From: RGIG6353 sp964558655
GTDB lineage: Bacteria; Bacillota; Clostridia; Oscillospirales; SIG627
DNA: 62,892 nucleotides
Reading direction: 5' to 3'
Assembly: GCA_964558655.1 (NCBI GenBank)
Contig: CAZLEX010000005.1
Span: 1-62,892 of the forward strand
Positions 1-8,372 of this stretch are shown one piece after another. Position numbers and translations under genes: made by a program. A model generated the notes under the pieces. That model was not told where the DNA came from. It saw nothing but the letters and a program-made list of their open reading frames with translations, and ran no database searches. Positions within the stretch are counted from its first letter, which is position 1. Each line of letters starts with the position of its first letter.

Positions 1-196
1 CGTGAAGTGATCTGTTTTCTTTTTCGTCATTCGGACGAGTAACCTTTATTTCGGTTGCGGTAATTTCTACCGACATTGCGTTGTGTACAGCCTGTGAAAG
101 CTTTCCGTTAGGTCCTTCAACGGTTATTACACCGTCATTGAAATTAGCCTTAACTCCGGCGGGAATAGCAATTGGCTGTCTACCAATTCTTGACAT
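1..196 (-). CDS. rplF: 50S ribosomal protein L6, N-terminal part (runs off window)
   Basis: The reverse-strand reading from the ATG at 194-196 gives MSRIGRQPIAIPAGVK followed by VEGPNGKLSQ, the typical start of bacterial L6, which binds 23S rRNA near the sarcin-ricin loop. Only about 65 residues are present because the window ends. It lies 13 nt downstream of rpsH with an AGGAGG-type ribosome site, in the usual spc order (rpsN-rpsH-rplF). Confidence 0.95.
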   Translation of the reverse strand, partial: MSRIGRQPIAIPAGVKANFNDGVITVEGPNGKLSQAVHNAMSVEITATEIKVTRPNDEKENRSLH

Positions 197-209
197 ATTC
201 TATTCCTCC

Positions 210-608
210 TTACCAAACATAGGCCAGCACTTCGCCGCCAACATTTTCTTTTCTTGCGTTTTTATCGGTCATAATACCCTTGGGGGTCGAAATGATCGCG
301 ATACCGAGACCACGCATAACACGGGGCAATTCATCACAACCTGCGTAAATACGCAAACCGGGTTTTGACACACGGCGAAGTCCGGAAATAATTCTGGTCT
401 TTCCCACACCGTACTTAAGTGTCACACGGATTATGCCCTGCTTATTGTCCTCGATTACTGTGAAACCTTTGATATAACCTTCATCGACAAGTATCTGTGC
501 TATTGCTTTTTTAACATTCGATGCGGGGATATCAACAGTCTCGTGCTTTGCCGAGTTTGCATTACGAATTCTTGTAAGCATATCAGCTATTGCGTCTGTG
601 ATTTGCAT
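210..608 (-). CDS. rpsH: 30S ribosomal protein S8
   Basis: 132 residues, the normal length for S8, a primary 16S rRNA-binding protein of the small-subunit platform. It starts MQITDAIADMLTRIRNAN and ends with GGEVLAYVW, both family hallmarks. A 94-nt gap separates it from rpsN, wider than other gaps here; it contains a short CCGCATTTGTGCGG hairpin but no terminator. In E. coli S8 represses the spc operon translationally; whether that applies here cannot be seen. Confidence 0.97.
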   Translation of the reverse strand: MQITDAIADMLTRIRNANSAKHETVDIPASNVKKAIAQILVDEGYIKGFTVIEDNKQGIIRVTLKYGVGKTRIISGLRRVSKPGLRIYAGCDELPRVMRGLGIAIISTPKGIMTDKNARKENVGGEVLAYVW

Positions 609-702
609 TATTAATTCCTCCTTAAGAAATCAGTTTGCTACTTGGCATTGCCTTTCGCACTTAATAACTTATTGCACCGCACAAATGCGGAACAAAACTT
701 TT

Positions 703-888
703 TTACCAGCTTGCCTTTCTTACACCGGGTATCTGTCCCTTGTAAGCAAGCTCTCTGAAGCATATACGGCAAACTCCGTATTTACGAAGATATGCATGAG
801 GTCTTCCGCAGATCTTACAGCGATTATACTCTCTTGTAGAGTATTTTTGAACCTTCTGTTGCTTCAAAATCATTGACTTTTTAGCCAT
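703..888 (-). CDS. rpsN: 30S ribosomal protein S14, zinc-binding type
   Basis: 61 residues, the short zinc-containing (C+) form of S14, located in the head of the 30S subunit. Two CxxC pairs are visible (CKIC and CRIC) around residues 24-43, followed by the conserved end GQIPGVRKASW. A zinc-free paralogue (S14 C-) that replaces it in zinc shortage in some Firmicutes is not in this window. It starts 13 nt after rplE. Confidence 0.97.
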   Translation of the reverse strand: MAKKSMILKQQKVQKYSTREYNRCKICGRPHAYLRKYGVCRICFRELAYKGQIPGVRKASW

Positions 889-901
889 ACCTATCTCCTC
901 C

Positions 902-1444
902 TTACTGCTTCATAAAAGGTGCGCCCATCATGGTAAGAAGCTCGCGTGCTTCTTCGTCTGTGGTGGCACTTGTTACAAAAATAATATCCATACCGCGAAT
1001 TTTATCGATCTGGTCATACTGTATTTCGGGGAATATCAGCTGTTCCTTGAGACCGAGAGAATAATTTCCTCTGCCGTCAAAAGCATTGGGGTTAATTCCC
1101 TTAAAATCACGAACTCTTGGAAGTGCGAGATTGAAAAGTCTGTCAACAAACTCATACATCTTCTCGCCTCTTAAAGTTACCTTTGCACCGATTTTCGTAC
1201 CGGCACGAAGCTTAAAGTTAGCTACCGATTTTTTTGCGACAGTCGGAACTGCTTTCTGACCGGTTATGGCAGAAAGGTCCTCGATTACGCTATCAATTAC
1301 TTTGGCATTCTCTTTTGCTTCACCTGCACCGACATTGACTACAATTTTTTCCAGCTTAGGTATCTGCATAACGCTCTTGTAATTGAACTTTTTCATTAAT
1401 TCGGGAGCAACTTCGTTTTTGTAAATTTCTGCAAGTCTTGCCAT
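902..1444 (-). CDS. rplE: 50S ribosomal protein L5
   Basis: 180 residues from the start MARLAEIYKNEVAPEL, which matches family length. An upstream in-frame ATG at 1489 would add 15 unconserved residues overlapping rplX and is rejected, because a GGGAGG ribosome site lies just before 1444. L5 binds 5S rRNA and contacts S13 in bridge B1b. The region around GRGNYSLGLKEQ is the conserved L5 signature. Confidence 0.96.
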   Translation of the reverse strand: MARLAEIYKNEVAPELMKKFNYKSVMQIPKLEKIVVNVGAGEAKENAKVIDSVIEDLSAITGQKAVPTVAKKSVANFKLRAGTKIGAKVTLRGEKMYEFVDRLFNLALPRVRDFKGINPNAFDGRGNYSLGLKEQLIFPEIQYDQIDKIRGMDIIFVTSATTDEEARELLTMMGAPFMKQ

Positions 1445-1461
1445 TATTCTCGTCCTCCCTA

Positions 1462-1776
1462 TTAAAGTGTCGTGCCGCATTTTTTGCAAACGCGCACTGT
1501 CTTACCTTTTTCGTTCTTGTGTCCAACTCTTACACCTTTATCGCATTTCGGGCAATAAAGCTGTACTTTGCAAGCGTGAAGTGCACCTTCTACCTTAACA
1601 ATGCTTCCCGCTTCGCCTTGACGGCGCGGCTTAACATGCTTTGTTACGATATTCGCTCCTTCGACTATTACCTTACGCTCTTTGGGAGAAACCTCAAGAA
1701 CCTTACCCTTTGTTCCCTTTGAGTTACCGGAAACAACGATAACGGTATCACCTTTTTTTACATGAATAGTATTCAT
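1462..1776 (-). CDS. rplX: 50S ribosomal protein L24
   Basis: 104 residues with an N-terminal KOW motif (KKGDTVIVVSGNSKGTKGKV), an assembly-initiating 23S rRNA binder at the exit tunnel. The C-terminal half carries CPKC and CKKC pairs, a probable zinc ribbon found in many Firmicute L24 proteins. It sits between rplN and rplE with short gaps, so it is part of the same transcript. Confidence 0.96.
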   Translation of the reverse strand: MNTIHVKKGDTVIVVSGNSKGTKGKVLEVSPKERKVIVEGANIVTKHVKPRRQGEAGSIVKVEGALHACKVQLYCPKCDKGVRVGHKNEKGKTVRVCKKCGTTL

Positions 1777-1791
1777 TTTCTACCCTCCAGA

Positions 1792-2160
1792 TTAAAGTAC
1801 TTCGGGAGCCAAGGACAAAATCTTCATATAGTCCTTTTCACGAAGCTCTCTTGCTACCGGGCCAAAAATACGAGTGCCTTTGGGAGTCTTGTCATCTTTT
1901 ATGATAACTGCGGCATTTTCATCAAACTTAAGATATGAACCGTCAGCTCTTCTGATTCCCTTAACGCTGCGGACGATAACCGCTTTTACGACTTCGCCCT
2001 TCTTAACCGCACCGCCCGGAGCAGCTTTTTTAACAGATGCGACAACTATGTCGCCTATGTTGGCATAACGTCTGCCTGTACCGCCAAGCACACGGATGCA
2101 CATTAATTCTTTAGCGCCGCTGTTATCGGCAACCTTCATAAGGCTCTGCTGTTGTATCAC
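1792..2160 (-). CDS. rplN: 50S ribosomal protein L14
   Basis: 122 residues, exactly the family length. It begins MIQQQSLMKVADNSGAKE and ends KILSLAPEVL, both diagnostic. L14 lies at the subunit interface and is a target of the silencing factor RsfS. Gap to rpsQ is 26 nt with a good ribosome site. Confidence 0.97.
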   Translation of the reverse strand: MIQQQSLMKVADNSGAKELMCIRVLGGTGRRYANIGDIVVASVKKAAPGGAVKKGEVVKAVIVRSVKGIRRADGSYLKFDENAAVIIKDDKTPKGTRIFGPVARELREKDYMKILSLAPEVL

Positions 2161-2186
2161 TTTGTGTATCCTCCTTTAACGGTATT

Positions 2187-2447
2187 TTATTTAGCTTTTT
2201 CTACAATTTGCACGAGACGCCAATTCTTTTCTTTGGAAAGCGGTCTTGTTTCCATAATCATAACTTTATCACCTACGCGGCATTCGTTATTTTCGTCATG
2301 TGCTTTAAATTTCACAGTCTTCTTAACTATCTTTCCGTAAAGAGAATGTTTTACATTATCCTCGATTGCAACAACGATAGTCTTGTCCATTTTGTCGCTG
2401 ACTACTTTGCCTACACGAGTTTTTCTGAGTGCTCTTTCTGTATTCAT
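2187..2447 (-). CDS. rpsQ: 30S ribosomal protein S17
   Basis: 86 residues with the S17 OB-fold core: RKTRVGKVVSDKMDKTIVVAI followed by GDKVMIMETRPLSKEKNWRLV. It binds helix 11 of 16S rRNA early in 30S assembly. Canonical position between rpmC and rplN. Confidence 0.97.
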   Translation of the reverse strand: MNTERALRKTRVGKVVSDKMDKTIVVAIEDNVKHSLYGKIVKKTVKFKAHDENNECRVGDKVMIMETRPLSKEKNWRLVQIVEKAK

Positions 2448-2465
2448 AATCTATTCTCCTTCCGC

Positions 2466-2669
2466 TTAATTTTTGCCTTCGGCAATTTCTTTCTCACGAA
2501 TAACCGTCATGATTCTCGCAATGTCTTTCTTTGTCTCTACTATTTTGTGAGGATTATCAAGCTGGTTGATAGCGTGCTGAAAACGGAGATTCAAAAGGGC
2601 TTCTTTCTTTTCGCTTAATGTTGCTTTAAGCTCTTCGGCAGTTTTATTTCTTATATCTTTAGTATTCAT
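2466..2669 (-). CDS. rpmC: 50S ribosomal protein L29
   Basis: 67 residues, mostly helical, with the family core LNLRFQHAINQLDNPHKI. L29 sits by the peptide exit tunnel and helps form the docking site for trigger factor and SRP. Its start overlaps the end of rplP by 4 nt, suggesting translational coupling. Confidence 0.96.
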   Translation of the reverse strand: MNTKDIRNKTAEELKATLSEKKEALLNLRFQHAINQLDNPHKIVETKKDIARIMTVIREKEIAEGKN

Positions 2670-3091
2670 TCTGCTACCTCCTGAGCTTCTTTCTTAATAA
2701 ATTTGCACTTTATCGGCAACTTGTGTGATGCAAGACGCATAGCTTCTTTTGCCTGCTCTTCCGTAACACCGTCCATCTCAAACATTACGCGTCCCGGCTT
2801 AACAACCGCTACCCAATATTCCGGCGAACCTTTACCGGAACCCATACGGGTTTCAGCAGGTTTTTCCGTAACGGGCTTGTCGGGGAAAATCTTTATCCAT
2901 ACATTACCGCCACGCTTTGTATAACGCGTCATAGCAATTCTGGCTGCTTCAATTTGATTTGATTTGATCCATGCCGGCTCTTCGGCAACAAGACCAAATG
3001 AACCGTAGGTAAGTGTATTACCGCGTGTTGCACGTCCTTTTAATCTTCCGCGTTGAACACGGCGGTACTTAACTCTCTTAGGCATTAACAT
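2666..3091 (-). CDS. rplP: 50S ribosomal protein L16
   Basis: 141 residues from MLMPKRVKYRRVQRGR, the standard Firmicute L16 start. A longer in-frame reading to 3172 would lie inside rpsC and adds no conserved residues. L16 organises the A-site tRNA-binding region of 23S rRNA. It overlaps rpsC by 14 nt at its 5' end and rpmC by 4 nt at its 3' end. Confidence 0.96.
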   Translation of the reverse strand: MLMPKRVKYRRVQRGRLKGRATRGNTLTYGSFGLVAEEPAWIKSNQIEAARIAMTRYTKRGGNVWIKIFPDKPVTEKPAETRMGSGKGSPEYWVAVVKPGRVMFEMDGVTEEQAKEAMRLASHKLPIKCKFIKKEAQEVAE

Positions 3092-3794
3092 TTTTCTTTC
3101 CCCCTTCTCTGAACGAACGCTCTCTGCGTCGGGGTGCTTCTGTTCTTGCCGGCTTATTTGCCGATGCCGCAAGAACTTCTCCCTTGTAAATCCATACTTT
3201 AATGCCTATCTTACCGTATGTGGTGTTTGCTTCCGCAAAACCGTAATCGATATCGGCACGAATTGTCTGCAGAGGAATAGTTCCTTCATGATAATGTTCG
3301 GTACGGGCAATCTCCGCACCCGCAAGACGACCGGAAGCCGAAACCTTGATACCTCTTGCACCAAGTTTCATTGTTCTTCCGATGCACTGCTTCATAGCTC
3401 GTCTGAACGCAATTCTCTTTTCGAGCTGCTGTGCAATATTTTCCGCAACAAGCTGTGCGTTCAAATCAGGATTCTTTACTTCGTTGACATTAACCGAAAC
3501 CGGTTTGCCGAGGAAGGTCTCAATATCCTGTCTGAGCTTTTCGATTTCAGCACCGCCCTTACCGATGATCATACCGGGCTTGGCACAGTGAATTAAAACT
3601 CTGACTCTCGCACTGTCTCTTTCAATTTCGATTTTCGGAACACCTGCGAGTTTAAGCTTTTCTTTAAGATACTTCCGCAAATTGTAGTCGGAAACGATTG
3701 TATCTGCAATTTCCTCATCTTTTACGAACCATCTTGAATCCCAATCTTTGATTACGCCGACACGGAGACCGTGCGGATTCACTTTCTGTCCCAT
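3078..3794 (-). CDS. rpsC: 30S ribosomal protein S3
   Basis: 238 residues with the KH domain (IHCAKPGMIIGKGGAEIEKL, residues about 60-80) and the C-terminal S3 domain (KVWIYKGEVL). S3 lines the mRNA entry channel and takes part in helicase activity of the 30S head. The C-terminus ends in a basic, low-complexity tail typical of S3. Confidence 0.97.
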   Translation of the reverse strand: MGQKVNPHGLRVGVIKDWDSRWFVKDEEIADTIVSDYNLRKYLKEKLKLAGVPKIEIERDSARVRVLIHCAKPGMIIGKGGAEIEKLRQDIETFLGKPVSVNVNEVKNPDLNAQLVAENIAQQLEKRIAFRRAMKQCIGRTMKLGARGIKVSASGRLAGAEIARTEHYHEGTIPLQTIRADIDYGFAEANTTYGKIGIKVWIYKGEVLAASANKPARTEAPRRRERSFREGGKKNVNA

Positions 3795-3818
3795 AAAACT
3801 CGTTTAACCTCCCTTTCC

Positions 3819-4166
3819 TTAGTCTCTCTCTTTTACTGCAACGGTAATGTGACAAGTCCTCTTAAGGATTCTGTCAGCTCTTCCCTTTGCACGAGGCATT
3901 ATTCTCTTCAATGTTCTTCCCGGTGTCGCATAGCACTCGGAAACATAGAGCTTGTCTTTATTCATGCCGTAATTGATTTCAGCACTCGCACAAGCCTCAT
4001 TTATAAGTTTAATGATATACGGAGATGCAGCTTTGGGCGTATTCTTGAGAATTCCCACTGCAAGCTTTGCATCTTTGTTTCTTATAAGGTCAAGCACGAT
4101 CATGACTTTTCTCGTAGAAATGCGAATGTCACGACGGTATGCCTTTGATACTGCTTGTTCTGCCAT
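3819..4166 (-). CDS. rplV: 50S ribosomal protein L22
   Basis: 115 residues with the conserved core RKVMIVLDLIRNKDAKLA and, near the end, the beta-hairpin GRTLKRIMPRAKGRADRILK that reaches into the exit tunnel and shapes macrolide sensitivity. The end CHITVAVKERD is typical. A 50-nt gap to rpsS holds only the ribosome site. Confidence 0.97.
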   Translation of the reverse strand: MAEQAVSKAYRRDIRISTRKVMIVLDLIRNKDAKLAVGILKNTPKAASPYIIKLINEACASAEINYGMNKDKLYVSECYATPGRTLKRIMPRAKGRADRILKRTCHITVAVKERD

Positions 4167-4216
4167 GCAGATCCTCCTTTCGCGGTTGTTATATGTTACC
4201 GCGTTTTCCTAATATA

Positions 4217-4492
4217 TTAGTTGTTAGATGTCTTGGAGCCTGAGTGACCTTTAAAGGTTCTTGTCAGAGCAAATTCACCAAGTTTGTGACCTACCATATC
4301 CTCGGTAACATATACCGGAACATGCTTTCTGCCGTCATAAACCGCTATCGTATGTCCTACGAACTCGGGGAATATCGTTGAAGCACGAGACCAGGTTTTT
4401 ATAACCTTCTTCTCTCCTGCTTTATTCATGGCTTCAATTCTGTCGTAAAGTACCTGTTGTACAAAAGGTCCTTTTTTTACGCTTCTGCTCAT
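4217..4492 (-). CDS. rpsS: 30S ribosomal protein S19
   Basis: 91 residues beginning MSRSVKKGPFVQ and containing WSRASTIFPEFVGHTIAVYDGRKHVPV (read across residues about 35-60), all conserved in S19. It forms a complex with S13 in the 30S head. Canonical position after rplB. Confidence 0.97.
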   Translation of the reverse strand: MSRSVKKGPFVQQVLYDRIEAMNKAGEKKVIKTWSRASTIFPEFVGHTIAVYDGRKHVPVYVTEDMVGHKLGEFALTRTFKGHSGSKTSNN

Positions 4493-4518
4493 AAATTTTT
4501 CCTCCTTTCGATAACAGC

Positions 4519-5349
4519 TTATTTGTCATTGCGACGCTTAACTATGAACTTATTGGTGCGGGCTTTCTTATTACGCGTCTTGTAACCGAGAGCCGGCTTG
4601 CCCCAAGGTGTAACAGGACCGGGACGACCGATAGGTGAGCGTCCTTCTCCACCGCCGTGAGGGTGGTCAACAGGGTTCATAACAGAGCCTCTGACAGTAG
4701 GACGGATACCGAGATGACGGGTTTTACCCGCTTTTCCGCGTTTAACATTTTCGGCTTCTACATTTCCTACCTGACCGATTGTAGCTTTACAATCCATACG
4801 GATAAAACGAACTTCTCCCGAAGGAAGTCTAACCTGTGCAAGTTCTCCTTCTTTCGCCATAAGCTGTGCACTGCTTCCGGCAGTTCTTACAAGCTGAGCA
4901 CCTTTTCCGGGATAAAGCTCAATGTTGTGGATAAAGGTTCCTACCGGAATGTTTGCTATGGGAAGCGTATTACCCGGCTTTATATCAGCTTCGGGGGAAG
5001 AAAGTATTACATCTCCGACTTTCATGCCGACGGGAGCTATTATATAAGCCTTCTCGCCCGTTTCATACTGAATAAGAGCGATATATGGGTTACGGTTCGG
5101 ATCGTACTCTATGGCGAGTACGGTTGCCGGAGAAGAATTCAGTCTCTTGAAATCTATAATTCTGTACTTCTTCTTATTTCCGCCGCCTCTGTGACGAACG
5201 GTAATTCTACCAAGATTGTTACGGCCAGCGTTCTTTTTAAGTTCAACAATGAGGCTCCTCTCGGGAGACTTCTTTGTTACTTCCTCAAAAGTGGGAACGG
5301 ACATTTGTCTTCTGCCGGGAGTTGTGGGTTTATATACTCTTGTAGCCAT
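4519..5349 (-). CDS. rplB: 50S ribosomal protein L2
   Basis: 276 residues, full length. L2 is needed for subunit joining and peptidyl transferase structure. Visible hallmarks are GRNNLGRITVRHRGGGNKKK near residue 45 and the HPHGGGEGRSPIGRPGPVTP loop with its catalytic-centre histidine near residue 230. Confidence 0.98.
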   Translation of the reverse strand: MATRVYKPTTPGRRQMSVPTFEEVTKKSPERSLIVELKKNAGRNNLGRITVRHRGGGNKKKYRIIDFKRLNSSPATVLAIEYDPNRNPYIALIQYETGEKAYIIAPVGMKVGDVILSSPEADIKPGNTLPIANIPVGTFIHNIELYPGKGAQLVRTAGSSAQLMAKEGELAQVRLPSGEVRFIRMDCKATIGQVGNVEAENVKRGKAGKTRHLGIRPTVRGSVMNPVDHPHGGGEGRSPIGRPGPVTPWGKPALGYKTRNKKARTNKFIVKRRNDK

Positions 5350-5366
5350 TTTTCACTCCTCCTTGA

Positions 5367-5660
5367 TTACATCATTCCGTCGAAGAACTCAATAGTCTTG
5401 GAATCGGGTGTAAGAGTGACAATGGCTTTTTTCCATTCGCCCGTCTTACCGAGATGAACACCGAGTCTCTTTGGCTTCGACTTCATGTTAATGGTATTCA
5501 CAGCCGCAACCTTTACCTTAAAGATTTCTTCAACGGCATTTTTAATTTCGATTTTGTTGGCATCCTTGGCAACCTTGAAGGTATACTTTCTGTCAGCCAA
5601 CCCTTGCATACTTGCTTCTGTGATAATAGGCTTAATAATTATATCGTAGGATGTTCTCAT
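5367..5660 (-). CDS. rplW: 50S ribosomal protein L23
   Basis: 97 residues with YDIIIKPIITEASM at the start and the conserved core KYTFKVAKDANKIEIKNAVE. L23 is the main contact for trigger factor and SRP at the exit tunnel. Its start overlaps the stop of rplD by 4 nt. Confidence 0.96.
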   Translation of the reverse strand: MRTSYDIIIKPIITEASMQGLADRKYTFKVAKDANKIEIKNAVEEIFKVKVAAVNTINMKSKPKRLGVHLGKTGEWKKAIVTLTPDSKTIEFFDGMM

Positions 5661-6283
5661 TTAGCATATACCTCCTCGATTTTTTCAACTGCAGACTTTG
5701 CAATTACAAGAGTATTTGCATTGAGGATATCATATACATTCAAGTTGTTTGCGAGAGTGGTTTTCACACCGGGAATATTGGCAAACGACTTAACAATCAT
5801 TTTATCGTTCTCAGGAAGAACCACAAGAGCTTTTCTGCCTGCCTCTATTGCGGTAAGCATATTAACCATTGCGCGTGTTTTGTATTCGGTTGCGGTAATA
5901 GCATCAATAACTTTAACCTGACATTCCGCAGCCTTTGCTGAAAGTGCACTTCTGAGAGCAATCGCACGAACTTTCTTGTTCATGGAAAGTCTGTATTCAC
6001 GAGGCTTGGGGCCCAACGCAATTCCGCCGTGCGTCCATTGCGGAGAACGGGTAGAACCCTGACGAGCTCGTCCTGTACCTTTTTGTCTCCACGGCTTCTT
6101 TCCGCCGCCGGAAACTTCGGCACGAGTAAGAGTAGACTGTGTTCCCTGTCTTTGATTTAAAAGATAGGTACGAACCGCTGCGTGAAGCACCGCCGCATTC
6201 ACTTCAGCTCCGAACAGAGCGTCATTAAGTGCAATTTCGCCTGTTTCCTTGCCTGTCATATCATATACTTTTACACTTGGCAT
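5657..6283 (-). CDS. rplD: 50S ribosomal protein L4
   Basis: 208 residues. The L4 loop motif KKPWRQKGTGRARQGSTRSP that reaches the exit tunnel is present near residue 65-85. In gamma-proteobacteria L4 also represses the S10 operon through the mRNA leader. The leader upstream of rpsJ here contains an intrinsic terminator (7398-7426), so L4 is a candidate effector, but this is inference. Confidence 0.97.
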   Translation of the reverse strand: MPSVKVYDMTGKETGEIALNDALFGAEVNAAVLHAAVRTYLLNQRQGTQSTLTRAEVSGGGKKPWRQKGTGRARQGSTRSPQWTHGGIALGPKPREYRLSMNKKVRAIALRSALSAKAAECQVKVIDAITATEYKTRAMVNMLTAIEAGRKALVVLPENDKMIVKSFANIPGVKTTLANNLNVYDILNANTLVIAKSAVEKIEEVYAK

Positions 6284-6304
6284 TTTATTTCCTCCTTTCT
6301 AAAG

Positions 6305-6934
6305 TTACGCCTTTACGGAGTTGCGAATGAAAACTATACCGCCGCGTGGACCGGGAACGGCACCCTTAACGGCAATAAGATTTTTCTCCGCATCAACCTT
6401 AACGACATCGAGGTTTTGTACGGTAACTTTTTCATTACCCCACTGACCTGCCATCTTTTTGTTTTTGAAAATTCTCGCAGGGTCGATAACACCCATTGAA
6501 CCGGACTGACGGTGAATCGGACCGATACCGTGTGTGTGACCGAGCATGGAAAGATTCCAGCGTTTGATAGCTCCGGTATAACCGTGTCCTTTGGAGGTGC
6601 CGGTTACATCGATTTTATCGCCTTCCGCAAAGATGTCAGCCTTAATTTCATCTCCTATGCCGTAAGCGGAAATATCATCGAGACGAAATTCTTTGAGATG
6701 TCTCTTTAAGGTCACATTTGCCTTTGCAAAGTGTCCCTTGATAGGTTTTGTTACCTTCTTTTCGGTAACATCAGCAAATCCGAGCTGGATTGCATCATAT
6801 CCGTCGGTTTCAGCGGTCTTTTTCTGCACTACGGTGCAAGGACCGGCCTCAATGACGGTTACCGGAACAACAGTTCCGTTTTCAAGAAAGATCTGCGTCA
6901 TGCCGATTTTCTTGCCGATAATACCTTTTTTCAT
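6305..6934 (-). CDS. rplC: 50S ribosomal protein L3
   Basis: 209 residues, start MKKGIIGKKIGMTQIF, with the L3 signature around GHTHGIGPIHRQSGSMG and MAGQWGNEKVTVQNL. L3 is an assembly initiator next to the peptidyl transferase centre. A 70-nt gap separates it from rpsJ and contains a small GGGCGAATGCTC hairpin with no terminator run. Confidence 0.97.
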   Translation of the reverse strand: MKKGIIGKKIGMTQIFLENGTVVPVTVIEAGPCTVVQKKTAETDGYDAIQLGFADVTEKKVTKPIKGHFAKANVTLKRHLKEFRLDDISAYGIGDEIKADIFAEGDKIDVTGTSKGHGYTGAIKRWNLSMLGHTHGIGPIHRQSGSMGVIDPARIFKNKKMAGQWGNEKVTVQNLDVVKVDAEKNLIAVKGAVPGPRGGIVFIRNSVKA

Positions 6935-7004
6935 ATTTTCCTCCTAATTATTGGTTGAGCATTCGCCCAACTTGACTAGTTTTTTGCCGTGTTAGCAGAT
7001 TGAA

Positions 7005-7316
7005 TTAAAAAACTTTGAGTTCAATCTCAACACCGGCGGGCAGTTCGAGACTTGTAAGAGCTTCAACAGCTGCTTTCGACGGCTTGATGACATCAATAAG
7101 TCTCTTGTGTGTACGCATTTCGAACTGTTCACGCGAATCTTTGTACTTGTGAACCGCACGAAGAATTGTCACAATCTCTTTGTCAGTCGGCAACGGTATG
7201 GGACCGGATACCTGTGCACCGTATCTCTTTGCCGTCTCGACGATTTTTTCGGCGGACTGATCAATGAGCGTGTGATCGTAAGCTTTAAGTCTCACACGAA
7301 TTTTTTCCTTTGCCAT
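7005..7316 (-). CDS. rpsJ: 30S ribosomal protein S10 (NusE), first gene of the S10 operon
   Basis: 103 residues. The start AKEKIRVRLKAYDHTLID and the loop THKRLIDVIKP are diagnostic. S10 is a 30S head protein and, as NusE, a partner of NusB and NusG in transcription antitermination. A strong AAGGAGG site precedes the ATG. It is first after a ~310-nt leader with a promoter and an intrinsic terminator, so its operon is probably attenuated. Confidence 0.97.
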   Translation of the reverse strand: MAKEKIRVRLKAYDHTLIDQSAEKIVETAKRYGAQVSGPIPLPTDKEIVTILRAVHKYKDSREQFEMRTHKRLIDVIKPSKAAVEALTSLELPAGVEIELKVF

Positions 7317-7397
7317 GAATTTTGCCTCCTTAAAAATTTTTTAATTTTTAGGGCAAGCTAACCGAACACTGTGCCGGGTGTTTCGCAAGTACCCGAT

Positions 7398-7426
7398 AAA
7401 AAAGGATTTTGAAAAGCTCAAAATCC
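7398..7426 (-). terminator. Intrinsic terminator in the S10 operon leader (probable attenuator)
   Basis: On the minus strand GGATTTTGA-GCTT-TCAAAATCC forms a stem-loop directly followed by TTTTTT. It lies ~80 nt upstream of the rpsJ start and ~210 nt downstream of the promoter at 7636-7664, inside the mRNA leader. A terminator there would cut off the whole operon unless overridden, which implies attenuation. The effector is not visible. Confidence 0.8.
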
Positions 7427-7635
7427 GAACGCACACCTCAACCTCACAAGAGTTTCAGGTAATCGTAACGGTTGCAACCCGGTGCGTCCGACCTTTATAT
7501 ATAAATAAGGAAGAGTTCACCAAAACCGTAACGAAATATGTCAGTTGTACTGTCGCCCGTTTTCCGGACATACTCTGCGGAAATTACCTGCCACACGGCA
7601 GCAACCTCCCGCTTCTTCGCATATCAAGCTTTGAC

Positions 7636-7664
7636 AGTGTACCACATCTTTAAAATAATTGCAA
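7636..7664 (-). promoter_or_regulatory. Promoter of the S10 operon
   Basis: Minus-strand -35 TTGCAA (7659-7664) and -10 TACACT (7636-7641) with a 17-bp spacer. Transcription would begin near 7629, giving a ~310-nt leader before rpsJ. The leader (7317-7629) contains no gene; besides the terminator it can fold a CGGGT/ACCCG hairpin next to it. 7665-7763 is AT-rich and shows nothing further. Confidence 0.75.
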
Positions 7665-7763
7665 TACTTTCCAAACAAAAAAATCAAATTTTAAAATATT
7701 TTACAAATTGTTCATAAATTTCTTTGCGTTTTTTTTGAAAAATCAAGTTTTAAATTTAAACTA

Positions 7764-7792
7764 TTGACAAAACTCCTGTTTCAAGTTATAAT
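7764..7792 (+). promoter_or_regulatory. Promoter of the small lipoprotein gene
   Basis: Perfect TTGACA (7764-7769), 17-bp spacer and TATAAT (7787-7792). It lies ~50 bp ahead of the start codon at 7844. Confidence 0.85.
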
Positions 7793-7843
7793 GTAACCGT
7801 TATTGTTGTATATTTTATTTTGTATTTTCATAGGAGTTTTACA

Positions 7844-8266
7844 ATGAAAAAATTTACTTTGTTTTTATTCGTATGTCTTACCGCTTGTTTGCTTCTGTTC
7901 ACCTCGTGTTCGTCAAAAAATATCAAAGTCACCGTAGTAGGTCCGAATGATGAAATACTCTGTGAGCAAACGGTAAAGCTTGGAGCTGACAGTGAAACAT
8001 CGGTTGAAGGGAAAAACACTTTTGCCATCGATTTACTCGAAGCGGCTTTAACTCAGGCGAATATTCCTTACAATATCAACAAATCCGATGTTGAAAATTA
8101 TGCACTCACCAATGTTGGCGACATCGCATGTGACGAATATCACACATTCGCATATTACATAAAACATTCGGGCAAATCGGAATTTGAAAAGTCAAATCTT
8201 TCGGCAAATTACGATTTTATAGAGTCCGGAGAAGAAATCAAATTTGTGTATGAATCACTTCAGTAA
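7844..8266 (+). CDS. Small secreted lipoprotein, DUF4430-like
   Basis: 140 residues from ATG 7844, chosen because TAGGAG lies 10 nt upstream; a start at 7820 has no ribosome site. The N-terminus is a lipoprotein signal: MKKF, a hydrophobic stretch, then LLFTSCSS with the lipobox cysteine near residue 22. The mature part (ITVVG-type start, NTFAIDLLEAALTQANIPY, then a Y-rich C-terminus ending GEEIKFVYESL) resembles DUF4430 modules, which are related to the cobalamin-carrier beta-grasp fold. It is monocistronic between its own promoter and terminator. Ligand unknown. Confidence 0.75.
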   Translation: MKKFTLFLFVCLTACLLLFTSCSSKNIKVTVVGPNDEILCEQTVKLGADSETSVEGKNTFAIDLLEAALTQANIPYNINKSDVENYALTNVGDIACDEYHTFAYYIKHSGKSEFEKSNLSANYDFIESGEEIKFVYESLQ

Positions 8267-8312
8267 AAAATGCCAGCGATTTTCGACAATATCGCATAAA
8301 TAGTTTCTCAAA

Positions 8313-8356
8313 ATACGGTGTACACTCAATAATGTGGTACACCGTATACTTTTTTA
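8313..8356 (+). terminator. Terminator after the lipoprotein gene
   Basis: ATACGGTGTAC paired with GTACACCGTAT around a ~13-nt loop, followed by ACTTTTTTATTT. Confidence 0.8.
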
Positions 8357-8372
8357 TTTCTCGATAGCAAAC

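Noticed and set aside
4657..5457. 266-codon plus-strand open frame opposite rplB
   Set aside because: Shadow of L2/L23 coding sequence; no family resemblance.
7378..7653. 91-codon plus-strand open frame in the S10 leader
   Set aside because: It covers the minus-strand attenuator and promoter; no ribosome site and no recognisable product.
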